Of a stretch of DNA of 64,000 bases, positions 9,601-17,586 are shown piece after piece. The notes under the pieces are model-generated. The model had not been told where the DNA came from and did no database searches. It worked only from the letters and a program-made list of their open reading frames with translations. Within the stretch, counting starts at the first letter, position 1, and every line of letters begins with the position of its first letter. The position numbers and the translations under genes are program-made. This DNA is from Arthrobacter sp. HY1533 (lineage in GTDB: Bacteria > Actinomycetota > Actinomycetes > Actinomycetales > Micrococcaceae): assembly GCF_027568515.1 (NCBI RefSeq), contig NZ_JANKZF010000014.1, forward strand, positions 62,001 through 126,000, written 5' to 3'.

Positions 9601-10788
9601 CTAGACCCTGGCAGCGTCTTCAAGCTGGCTTTCGTGGCCCTGGCCTTCGAGGTTGCTGGGCTGGCTGACCTTGGTGAACAGCCCTGTCTCAACGGTCAGC
9701 CCGGGACCAAAGGCCATGGAACAAATGGCCTCGCGTTCCTGGGCCGCCGGAAGGTCCAGGATGTGCTTGAGCACGAACATGACGGTGGCGCTGCTCATGT
9801 TCCCGTAGTTGCGCAGGGTTTCCCGGGCCGGCACCAGTTGTTCGTCGCTGAGCCCCAGCTTGGCCTGCACCTTGTCCAGGATGCTCCGCCCGCCGGGGTG
9901 GATGGCCCAGTGCGGAATGCTGCTGTGGGGCAGACCGTGGAATTCCGGGGCGCGGGCCAGCAACGGCACCAGCGCGCCTGTGATGTGTTCGTCAATGATC
10001 TTGGGGACGTAGCTGTCCAGGACCATTTCAAAGCCGTGGTCGCCAATGTTCCAGGCCATGGAGTCCTCGCCCACGGGCGTCAGGACTGTCTCAAAGTGGT
10101 CCAGGTCCAGGAATGGCCCGTCCCCGGGCAGCTCCCGCGCCGTGACCACGGCTGCTGCCGCGCCGTCGGCGAACAGCGAGGAGCCCATGATGGTGTCGGG
10201 ATCGTTGGAGGTGCGCACATGCAGCGAGCACAATTCCACGGAGACCACCAGCACCACGGCGTCCGGATCCGCGTCGCAAAAGGCCTTGGCCGCCCGCAGC
10301 GCCGGAAATGCGGCGTAGCAGCCCATAAAGCCCAGGTGGTAGCGCTGCACCGACGGGTTCAGGCCCAGGGCCCGGACGATCTTGTAGTCGGGTCCGGGGT
10401 TGAAGAAGCCTGTGCAGGAAACCGTGACCACGTGCGTGATGTCCTCGGCGGCCACGCCTGGGCAGGCCGCCAGGGCCTTGTGCGCCGCCTCGATGAACAA
10501 GGCCGTGGCCTGGCCCGCAAACAAGTCGTTGCGTTCCTTGGTGGTGGGGTTCAGCAACAGCCCGGTGGCGCCGTCGTAAAACATGGGGTCGGGGCCGTGG
10601 AAATCCAGGCTCATCTCGGCCACCGCTGTGTGCCGGGTGTCGATGGCCGCCGAGTCAAAGCAGGTGCGGACCAGGCGTTGGCCCAGCCGGGTCAGCCCCG
10701 GCTGGGCGGCAAACACGTCCCGGGCCTGCTCCTGGATCAAGATGGTGGGCGGAACCGCAGTTTCCAGGGACTTCAGGGTGACCGTCAT
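9601..10788 (-). CDS. Type III polyketide synthase (chalcone/stilbene synthase family)
   Basis: A 395-residue homodimeric condensing enzyme of the thiolase fold. The catalytic triad is visible: C157 in GFMGCYAAFPALR, H297 in WAIHPGGRSIL and N330 in NYGNMSSATV. Such enzymes extend a CoA-bound starter with malonyl-CoA to make resorcinols, pyrones or naphthalenes. With the methyltransferase and flavin monooxygenase downstream, the arrangement resembles the Streptomyces srsABC type of phenolic-lipid pathway (alkylresorcinol, methylation, then oxidation to a quinone). Starter choice cannot be read from the sequence. ATG at 10788; the operon promoter must lie in the 73 bases before corA. Confidence 0.92.
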   Translation of the reverse strand: MTVTLKSLETAVPPTILIQEQARDVFAAQPGLTRLGQRLVRTCFDSAAIDTRHTAVAEMSLDFHGPDPMFYDGATGLLLNPTTKERNDLFAGQATALFIEAAHKALAACPGVAAEDITHVVTVSCTGFFNPGPDYKIVRALGLNPSVQRYHLGFMGCYAAFPALRAAKAFCDADPDAVVLVVSVELCSLHVRTSNDPDTIMGSSLFADGAAAAVVTARELPGDGPFLDLDHFETVLTPVGEDSMAWNIGDHGFEMVLDSYVPKIIDEHITGALVPLLARAPEFHGLPHSSIPHWAIHPGGRSILDKVQAKLGLSDEQLVPARETLRNYGNMSSATVMFVLKHILDLPAAQEREAICSMAFGPGLTVETGLFTKVSQPSNLEGQGHESQLEDAARV

Positions 10789-10861
10789 AGTCCATTCTTA
10801 GGGCCGCCCGCGCCGTTGCACAATGGGGACGGTACAAAAGTTGCCACTATTGCCGGGTGGC

Positions 10862-12016
10862 CTAGATCCAGCGCCTGTTGCGGAAGATGCCGAACAGGAC
10901 AACGCTGACCCCAAACATGGCTATCAGCGCCAGCGGGTAGCCCCACTCCCAGTGCAGCTCGGGCATTGAATCGAAGTTCATGCCGTAGACGGTGCCCACC
11001 AAAGTGGGGGCAAAGAGGATGGCGGCCCATGCGGAAATCTTCTTGACTTCCTCATTCTGGTCGTTGCTGGCCTCCGCAAGGTGTTTCATTTCCTCGTTCT
11101 GGCGCTGCGCCACCAGCGTGGCGTTCACGGTGAGGATGTCGCGGAGCATGAACCGGAAGCCATCGATCTTTTCATTGACCTGGGTGACGTGGTCGTCCAC
11201 GTCGCGCAGGTACTGCTGCAGGTCCTCGTTGATTCCATACTTGGTGAACCCGCCGGCCAGGGCGGCCAGAATGCCCACCATGGGCTTGGTGGAGCGCTGG
11301 AACTCAATAACCTCACGCGAGAGTTCGTAGATGCGCCGCGACACCTGGGGGTCACCGCCGAAGACCTCGGTCTCGATCTCGTCAATGTCGTTCTCCAGGC
11401 CTGTCACCACGGGCGCAAAACCGTCCACCACAGTATCCAAAATGGCGTAGAGCACCGCCTCCGGGCCCAGCCGCAGCAGGGTGGAATCCTGCTCCATGCG
11501 GCGCCGGACCTGGGCAAGGTCGGGGGAGTGGCCGTGGCGGACGGTGATGATGAAGTTGGGGCCAACAAAAATGTGCAGCTCACCAAACTCCACCTCCTCC
11601 TGCGATTCCAGGTACCGGGTGGCCCGCAGCACGGCGAACAGTGTGGTTCCGTAGCGTTCGATCTTGGAACGCTGGTGCGCCATGACGGCGTCCTCAACGG
11701 CCAGTTCGTGGAGGTCAAACTCGGCGGCAAGCTCCTGCAGCTCCGCCTCCTCCGGGCGGACCAGGCCAATCCAGGCCATGGAGCCGGGGGCCTTGTTCAA
11801 CTCCCGGAAGGTGTCCGGGAGCGTGGCGGGGGAGGAGATCCTGGTCCCGTCCAGGTAGATGCCGGCGTCAACCATGCTGGTGGCAGGGCGCTGCACGGCG
11901 CGTTCGGCGCCGCGGTCCGGGATGGCGGCACTCGTGGCCGTGGGCGGGGCGGGGAATTCCCGGGTCTTGAGGGGGGTGAGGTTTTGCAGGCGCGTGACAG
12001 TGCGGCGGGTGTTCAT
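10862..12016 (-). CDS. corA: CorA-type Mg2+/divalent cation transporter
   Basis: The C-terminus carries the diagnostic YGMN motif (GTVYGMNFDSMPELHWEWGYP) between two membrane helices and ends in a basic RNRRWI tail. The first about 290 residues form the cytoplasmic alpha/beta funnel and long coiled helix (EEMKHLAEASNDQNEEVKK just before the pore). Family function is magnesium (or cobalt/nickel) uptake as a pentamer. ATG at 12016 is preferred over an in-frame TTG at 12028. The N-terminal 50 residues are Arg/Thr-rich and variable. Confidence 0.92.
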   Translation of the reverse strand: MNTRRTVTRLQNLTPLKTREFPAPPTATSAAIPDRGAERAVQRPATSMVDAGIYLDGTRISSPATLPDTFRELNKAPGSMAWIGLVRPEEAELQELAAEFDLHELAVEDAVMAHQRSKIERYGTTLFAVLRATRYLESQEEVEFGELHIFVGPNFIITVRHGHSPDLAQVRRRMEQDSTLLRLGPEAVLYAILDTVVDGFAPVVTGLENDIDEIETEVFGGDPQVSRRIYELSREVIEFQRSTKPMVGILAALAGGFTKYGINEDLQQYLRDVDDHVTQVNEKIDGFRFMLRDILTVNATLVAQRQNEEMKHLAEASNDQNEEVKKISAWAAILFAPTLVGTVYGMNFDSMPELHWEWGYPLALIAMFGVSVVLFGIFRNRRWI

Positions 12017-12294
12017 GGGGTGGTCCAAACGGCAGTGCGGGCGGGGACGATTCGTCTATGGCCAGCCTCGGAACGTGTGCCGCAGGAAGATAAGGAAATC
12101 CTATGCGGAGCCGGAGGGGGCCACGGGGCACATACTTGGGGGTTCGGTCATCATGCGACTGACCACCTCTTTTCAGTATGCTCGCGCCGTCCCGGCGATT
12201 TTTTCCTGTCAGTGCCGAGGATACCCGAGTCTGCCGGTTCTGGCACATCGGTGCCAATTTCGGCCCTGAGTGCCGCGGTGCGGGGACCCCCGGG
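12017..12294. other. Intergenic region between corA and the TetR gene
   Basis: About 280 bases without a gene. It must hold the corA promoter on the minus strand and the end of the YhgE/TetR operon. I searched by eye for an M-box or other magnesium riboswitch core and could not identify one. No strong terminator hairpin is seen; only short GC-rich inverted repeats near 12280-12300. Confidence 0.4.
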
Positions 12295-12870
12295 TCAGGG
12301 ATGGGCCAGGCGGCCGGAGAAGGTGAACAGGATAGCCGCGGACACTTCAGGGGCCGGGGTGTCGGGGCTGAACAGCAGCCACTCCACCCCGCCCATGAGC
12401 GTTGCCCCGAAGATGCTGCCGGCCATGAGCAGCCTGCCGTTCTCGGTGGTGCCGGCCGGCAGCATCGGTTCCAGTGCCGCACAGATCTCGCCGAGGGCCT
12501 CGCGGCGCAGCACGGACATTGTGTCTTGCCAGGCCCTGTCCGTGCGGAAGATCTCCGAGGCCATGAGCTTGGCCAGGGCCCGGTTCTCGGCGATCAGGGC
12601 CAGCATGTCCGCCACCATGGCCTCGATGGCGGCAAAGCCCTCCGCCCTGCCCCGGGCCGCCCGCAGCGATTCGGCCAGCGAGCGGACCCCGGCGGTCAGC
12701 AGTTCCCCGAACAAGGCGTCCTTGGAGGAGAAGTTGTAGTACACGCTGCCCTTGGCCACCCCGGCCCGCTCGGCAACGCCGTCCATGGTGGTCCCGGAGA
12801 TCCCGTGCAGCGCACCGAGTTCCAGGGCGGCGTCCAGGATGGCCTGCTTGGTGGGGGAGATGCGTGCCAC
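12295..12870 (-). CDS. TetR-family transcriptional regulator
   Basis: A 191-residue repressor with the N-terminal TetR helix-turn-helix: ILDAALELGALHGISGTTMDGVAERAGVAKGSVYYNFSSKDALF (given in pieces: recognition helix at AGVAKGSVYYNF, about residues 34-45). The C-terminal domain is the usual variable ligand-binding bundle. The start is GTG at 12870, with AGGAG 6 bases upstream. It is the last gene of a minus-strand unit with the ABC-like ATPase and YhgE/Pip protein. The perfect palindrome at 16102-16115, just upstream of that unit, is its likely operator, giving autoregulation. Confidence 0.9.
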   Translation of the reverse strand: MARISPTKQAILDAALELGALHGISGTTMDGVAERAGVAKGSVYYNFSSKDALFGELLTAGVRSLAESLRAARGRAEGFAAIEAMVADMLALIAENRALAKLMASEIFRTDRAWQDTMSVLRREALGEICAALEPMLPAGTTENGRLLMAGSIFGATLMGGVEWLLFSPDTPAPEVSAAILFTFSGRLAHP

Positions 12871-12936
12871 GGGGGCTCCTTGCTGGTCAGTAATGCGGGC
12901 GTGGACTGTGGCGTGCTGCCGGGGCGGCGGTGCGGC

Positions 12937-15285
12937 CTACATTTCCAGTTCCGGGTGCAGCCGCTTGATGGAGAACACCCGCTGGCGCCCGGCGCTGAAC
13001 GCGCTGATCGCCACGGAGGCAACGGCCATGAGCGCCAGGAACAACACAGAGGTCCACAACCGGGAGTCTATTCCACCAGTCATCAGCTCCCGAAGTCCAC
13101 TCACCACATACGTAGCCGGCATGAAGGGATGCAGGGCCTGGAAGAATCCGGGCGTCGTCTCCACGGGGTAGGTTCCGCCCGAGGAGCTCAGCTGCAGCAT
13201 CAGCAGCACCAGGCTGACCACGCGGCCGGCAGCCGTGCCCAGCACGATGATGAACATTTGCTGCAGCGCCAGGAACGCCACGGTGGTCAGGTAGATGAAG
13301 GCCGCCATGGCCACGGGGTACACGGGCTGCATGTCCAGCCCCCACAGCAGCACGGCCACCATGATGACCACCTGGCCCAGGCCAATGGCCAGGGCCGGCA
13401 GCAGGCCGGTCAGCACCGTGCGCAGGCCGTTGGCGCCGGCCGCCAGGGCGCGGGTGGGCAGGGCCCGCAGCAGCAGCCAAGAAATGAGTGCGCCCACAAA
13501 CGTGGCCAGGGCGATGAAGAATGGGGCAAAGCCCTCGCCAAAGCTCTTGGACTCGTTGGCCCACTTCTGGTTGACGGCCACCGGGGCGGCCAGGACCTGC
13601 GACTTCTGCTCCAGCAGGTCCGCGGAGTCGTTGGGAACTGCCGCACCGCCGTCGTGCAGCTTGTCGGTGAGCTCATGGCTGCCGGCGGAGAGCTTGCCGG
13701 CGCCGTCGGCCAGGGTGGTGCCACCGGCCAGGAGCTTGCCTGTGCCATCGGCCAGCTGCGAACTGCCGCCGCTGAGGGTGTTGGCGCCGTTGGCCAGCGC
13801 CGCTGCGCCGTCCTTGGCGGTGGTGGCCCCGCTGGAGAGCTGGGACGTGCCGCCGGAGAGCTTGGCGGCTCCGTCGGCCACGGAGGCCGAACCTGCCGCG
13901 GCGCTTTGCGTGCCCGCGGCCAGCTTAGCGGCGCCGGCATCCAGGGAGGTGGCTCCCGTGGAGAGCTTGCCTGCGCCGGCTGCTGCGTCACTGACGCCGC
14001 CGGCCAGTTTGGTGACACCGGAGGAGACATTGCCTGCCCCCGCGGCGAGCTTTGCCGCGCCGTCCGCCAGGGGCGTGGTGCCCTCGGCGGAGAGCTGGTG
14101 GGCCCCTGCCGCCAGCTGGCTGGCCCCGCCGGCCAGCGGTGCCATTGCCTGCTGCTGCAATTGGGTCAGGCTGTCCAGCAGTGCGCTCGCAGGCGTTCCG
14201 GCCGGCATGGCCGCAACGCCGGCAATCAGCTTGGCGAGTTGGTCTGAGGCTTGGGCGGCACCGGCGGACACGCTGTCTGCGCTGCCGGCCAGGGTGGCTG
14301 CGGATCCGGAGATCTTGGCTGCGCTGGAGGACAGGGTGCCGGCACTGGAAGACAATGCTGCGGCACCGGCATCGAGCTTCTGGGCGTCGGGAATGGCATT
14401 GGCCAGGGAACCGGCCAGCTCATGTGCGCCGGCGGCGAGGGTGCTGCTGCCGGCGGACAAAGACGCCGCACCGGAGTTCAGTTCCGCCACACCCGCTGAC
14501 AGGGAGCCGGCCCCGGTGGCCAGCGAGGATGCGCCGTCGTTCAGGGTGGCCGCGCCGCCCGCCAGCGAGTCCACGCCGGAGGAGAGGCTGGAGGCACCCT
14601 CGGCCAGTGCCAGTGCGCCGTCCTTGAGGGTCACGGAGCCGTCGGCGAGCTCGGTCATGCCGACCACCAGCTTGCCGGCCCCGTCCTTGGCGCTGTCGAT
14701 GCCTTCGGTGACCTTGGCGGAACCGTCCGCCGCGGCACGAAGCCCGTCGCCGGCGTCGTGCAATCCCACCAGGAGGGTGGAGGAGGTCTGCTCGCCGAGC
14801 TGTTCGGCCACGGCGTCGCGCACCTGGGCCATGGCCTGCTTGCCCAGGACGCTGGAGAGGAAGTTGTTGGAATCGTTGAACTCCACGTCCAGCATGGTCT
14901 GCGCCGGGGCGTCGGTGCCCACCGAGACGGCGTTGGTGGAGAAGTCGCCGGGGATGGTCATGGCGAAGTAGTACTTGCCGCTGGCCACGCCCGCGGCGGC
15001 CGCGTCCGCGTCCGTCTCCTCCCACTTGAGGTCCATGCCGGCCATGAGCTCCCTGGCGAGGTCGTCGCCTGCATGCACGGCCTCCTCGCCATTGACGGCG
15101 CCGGTGTCCTGGTTGACCAGGGCCACTGGCAGCTCATTCATGTGCTTGTCGGGCGCCTGGAACGCCCACAGGTACAACGCGCCGTAGATGAGCGGGATGA
15201 ACAGCATGACCGCCACGGCGATCTTGGGCAGCTTGCCGCGCTTGAAGCGGCTGAGCTCTGTGCCGGGGGACAAAAAGGCAAACAT
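12937..15285 (-). CDS. YhgE/Pip family membrane protein with long heptad-like repeat domain
   Basis: A 782-residue protein of the YhgE/Pip (phage infection protein-like, ABC-2 permease-related) family. One N-terminal helix (about residues 22-44) is followed by a large extracellular domain. Residues about 170-560 are a repetitive Ala/Gly/Ser/Leu region with dozens of short units such as DGAAKLSGG and SGVTKLAGG, predicted to form long helical rods. Five or six C-terminal helices (about 575-770) form the permease part. It begins directly at the stop of the ATP-binding gene (ATG at 15285, GAGGAG within that gene). The family is linked to type VII-related or drug/lipid export, but its role here is unproven. 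Confidence 0.85.
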   Translation of the reverse strand: MFAFLSPGTELSRFKRGKLPKIAVAVMLFIPLIYGALYLWAFQAPDKHMNELPVALVNQDTGAVNGEEAVHAGDDLARELMAGMDLKWEETDADAAAAGVASGKYYFAMTIPGDFSTNAVSVGTDAPAQTMLDVEFNDSNNFLSSVLGKQAMAQVRDAVAEQLGEQTSSTLLVGLHDAGDGLRAAADGSAKVTEGIDSAKDGAGKLVVGMTELADGSVTLKDGALALAEGASSLSSGVDSLAGGAATLNDGASSLATGAGSLSAGVAELNSGAASLSAGSSTLAAGAHELAGSLANAIPDAQKLDAGAAALSSSAGTLSSSAAKISGSAATLAGSADSVSAGAAQASDQLAKLIAGVAAMPAGTPASALLDSLTQLQQQAMAPLAGGASQLAAGAHQLSAEGTTPLADGAAKLAAGAGNVSSGVTKLAGGVSDAAAGAGKLSTGATSLDAGAAKLAAGTQSAAAGSASVADGAAKLSGGTSQLSSGATTAKDGAAALANGANTLSGGSSQLADGTGKLLAGGTTLADGAGKLSAGSHELTDKLHDGGAAVPNDSADLLEQKSQVLAAPVAVNQKWANESKSFGEGFAPFFIALATFVGALISWLLLRALPTRALAAGANGLRTVLTGLLPALAIGLGQVVIMVAVLLWGLDMQPVYPVAMAAFIYLTTVAFLALQQMFIIVLGTAAGRVVSLVLLMLQLSSSGGTYPVETTPGFFQALHPFMPATYVVSGLRELMTGGIDSRLWTSVLFLALMAVASVAISAFSAGRQRVFSIKRLHPELEM

Positions 15286-16017
15286 TTAGACGGACTCCTC
15301 GATCAATTCACTGTGTGCCGGCGCGTCTTCCGCGGCGGGTTCCGGCGTTTCGGCCGGGGCTCTGAGGTCAATGACGTGCGGCGCGATGTCCAATTGCTCC
15401 CACAAACTCTCATCCAGGGAGGACGCAGAAACGACGACGTCGGTGTGGCCGGCTGCGATGCTGGCCAGCCGGTCCCACACGATGGAGCGCGCCTCGGTGC
15501 TGCGGAGCTGTTCGATGTCGTCCACAAACAGGACCCGGGGGACGGACATCATGGCCAGGGCCAGGCGGAGCAGGAACTGATGCGTGCTGTCCAGGTCCCA
15601 GATGACGGTGGCGGCGTGGGGGATGGGTTCGGCGCCAAAGACGGGGGCGCAGGCATTGGCCACGTCAACGTCGTTGAACTTGCGCACCCGCGACCACCAC
15701 GGCGAAATCCAGGCCTGGCGTTCGCGCAGCGCGGCGCCCACGGTGACCGACTGCTCCAACTCGTCAATGCCGGCGAAACCCGCAACGGAGCTGAACTTCT
15801 GCACCTCACGCAGGTCCCTGGGGAGTTCGTGGCCGGCCACGGTGAGGGTGCCGGCGTCGTGCTTCATGCGCCCTGCCAGGGTCAGCAGGAGCGAGGTGCG
15901 GCCGCTGCCGGCATCGCCACGAAGCACGCCCAAGCCGCCGTGCAGCTCAAAGGTCAGTGGGCCGTAGACGGGGCCGCGGCCCGCCGACAACTCAATTTGG
16001 TCTGCATCAATCTGCAC
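15286..16017 (-). CDS. ABC-transporter-like ATP-binding protein with degenerate signature
   Basis: Walker A is present (GDAGSGRTS, in LRGDAGSGRTSLLLTLAGRMK), and Walker B is PRVLFVDDIE. The usual LSGGQ signature is replaced by a poorly conserved stretch (DSTHQFLLRLALAMM), and the residue after Walker B is D-I-E rather than DEP. The protein may therefore hydrolyse ATP slowly or act as a regulator. It abuts the YhgE/Pip gene with no gap and probably powers or gates it. GTG at 16017 has AAGGAA just upstream. The frame extends to a GTG at 16086 through a Pro/Ala-rich stretch, so the longer form is possible. Confidence 0.75.
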   Translation of the reverse strand: MQIDADQIELSAGRGPVYGPLTFELHGGLGVLRGDAGSGRTSLLLTLAGRMKHDAGTLTVAGHELPRDLREVQKFSSVAGFAGIDELEQSVTVGAALRERQAWISPWWSRVRKFNDVDVANACAPVFGAEPIPHAATVIWDLDSTHQFLLRLALAMMSVPRVLFVDDIEQLRSTEARSIVWDRLASIAAGHTDVVVSASSLDESLWEQLDIAPHVIDLRAPAETPEPAAEDAPAHSELIEESV

Positions 16018-16101
16018 GGGGGTTCCTTCGGGTGGGGGATGGTTCCTAGGTGCCGGTGCCGCAGGAGATTCCGCGGGGGCCGGCACATTTCAATTCTTTG
16101 T

Positions 16102-16115
16102 ACTGACCAGTCAGT
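16102..16115. promoter_or_regulatory. TetR-type operator upstream of the ABC/YhgE/TetR unit
   Basis: Perfect inverted repeat ACTGAC-CA-GTCAGT. It lies 16 bases from the most distal possible start of the ATP-binding gene, so it overlaps the expected promoter of the minus-strand operon whose last gene encodes a TetR regulator. Size and symmetry fit TetR-family operators; binding is inferred. Confidence 0.7.
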
Positions 16116-16263
16116 TTAACTACGTGAAGGGGTGGTTGCGCAACCGCTCCCGGGCGCGCGGGTCCGTGAGATTGTTCACTCCCGGCGCCCGCCCGCGCGT
16201 CGTTCCGGGGATTGCCGGGCGCAGGGGGGCGAAGAATTTGGACTGATTTGAGAGAATTGAAGC

Positions 16264-17445
16264 GTGACTGTTACAGACCTGCCCTCCAGCGACACCAAAC
16301 TGGACCTCCCGCCCCTGAAACTTGGCAACATCACCGTGGACACCCCGGTGGTGCTTGCCCCCATGGCCGGCATCACCAACACGGCCTTCCGCCGGCTGTG
16401 CCGCGAGCATGGCGGTGGGGTTTTTGTGTCCGAGATGGTGACCTCGCGGGCGCTCGTTGAGCGGACTCCGGAGTCCATGCGCCTGATCAGCCACGACCCG
16501 GACGAGCAGATCCGTTCCGTGCAGCTCTATGGCGTGGACCCCGAGACGGTGGGCAAGGCCGTGCGCATGCTGGTCGAGGAAGACCACGCCGACCACATCG
16601 ACCTGAACTTCGGCTGCCCCGTGGCCAAGGTGACCCGGCGCGGCGGCGGCGCGGCCCTGCCCTGGAAGCTTGACCTGTTCACCGACATCGTCCAGACCGC
16701 AGTGCGCGAGGCCTCTGTGGGCGGTCTGCCGCTGACCATCAAGATGCGCAAGGGCATTGACGAGGACCACCTGACGTTCCTCGAGGCCGGCCGCATTGCG
16801 CGCGACGCCGGCGTGGCCGCGGTTGCCCTGCATGGCCGCACGGCCAACCAGTTCTACTCCGGCAAGGCCGACTGGGACTCCATTGCCCGGCTCCGCGAAG
16901 CCCTCCCGGACATCCCGGTCCTGGGCAACGGCGACATCTGGAGCGCCGAGGACGCCATCGCCATGGTGCGCCAGACAGGCGTGGACGGCGTGGTGGTGGG
17001 CCGCGGCTGCCAGGGCCGCCCCTGGCTCTTCGGCGACCTCATGGCCGCATTCGAAGGCAGCGACACCCGCCACAGGCCCGGCATGGCCGAGCTGGCTGCG
17101 GCGGTGTACCGCCACGCCGAGCTGCTGGTGGACACCTTCGACGACGAGAACAAGGCCCTGCGCGACATCCGCAAGCACATGGCCTGGTACTTCAAGGGCT
17201 ACGTGGTGGGCGGGGACCTGCGCGCCAAGCTGGCCGCCGTGCCCACCCTTGAAGTGCTGCGCGGGCTCCTGGACCAGCTGGACATGTCCGAGGGCTACCC
17301 CGGCACCGACGCCGAGGGCCCCCGCGGCCGCGCCGGCTCGCCCAAGCGCACAGCGTTGCCGGCCGGCTGGCTGGACAACCGCACCGTCAGCAACACGCAG
17401 GAGGCCGAGCTGGCCGGCGCCGAACTGGACGTCTCCGGCGGCTAA
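16264..17445 (+). CDS. dusB: tRNA-dihydrouridine synthase
   Basis: An FMN enzyme that reduces uridines in the tRNA D-loop. The FMN-barrel start LAPMAGITNTAFRRLC is at residues 31-46. The catalytic cysteine is C118 in the LNFGCPVAKVTRRGGGAAL motif, followed by KMRKG and ALHGRTANQFYSG. The phosphate-binding GNGDIWS and VVVGRGCQGRPW segments are in place. The 393-residue length includes a slightly long C-terminus. GTG start at 16264. It heads a plus-strand run with dgt and dnaG, separated from dgt by a REP-like hairpin. Confidence 0.94.
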   Translation: MTVTDLPSSDTKLDLPPLKLGNITVDTPVVLAPMAGITNTAFRRLCREHGGGVFVSEMVTSRALVERTPESMRLISHDPDEQIRSVQLYGVDPETVGKAVRMLVEEDHADHIDLNFGCPVAKVTRRGGGAALPWKLDLFTDIVQTAVREASVGGLPLTIKMRKGIDEDHLTFLEAGRIARDAGVAAVALHGRTANQFYSGKADWDSIARLREALPDIPVLGNGDIWSAEDAIAMVRQTGVDGVVVGRGCQGRPWLFGDLMAAFEGSDTRHRPGMAELAAAVYRHAELLVDTFDDENKALRDIRKHMAWYFKGYVVGGDLRAKLAAVPTLEVLRGLLDQLDMSEGYPGTDAEGPRGRAGSPKRTALPAGWLDNRTVSNTQEAELAGAELDVSGG

Positions 17446-17459
17446 GTGTCTGCTGCCTC

Positions 17460-17508
17460 GGTGGTCGAGCTTGTCGAGGCCCGCGTGATTTCGACAGGCT
17501 CAATCACC
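17460..17508. repeat. REP-like element, diverged copy with inverted partner
   Basis: GGTGGTCGAGCTTGTCGAGG (17460-17479) resembles the three copies near 5.5 kb with base changes. It is followed by an inverted half (TTTCGACAGGCTCAATCACC, 17489-17508), allowing a long hairpin. It lies between dusB and dgt and may also act as a transcription end. Confidence 0.65.
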
Positions 17509-17586
17509 GGCGCCCAAGGACCGTGAATGGGCAGCCCTGTGCACAGCGTCCCGGGGCGCCCGCCGCATGGCCCTAAACTAGGGAAC

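Noticed and set aside
12178-14247. Very long plus-strand open frame opposite the YhgE/TetR genes
   Set aside because: Composition is Gly/Arg/His/Gln-rich with no motif; the opposite strand encodes two clear families.
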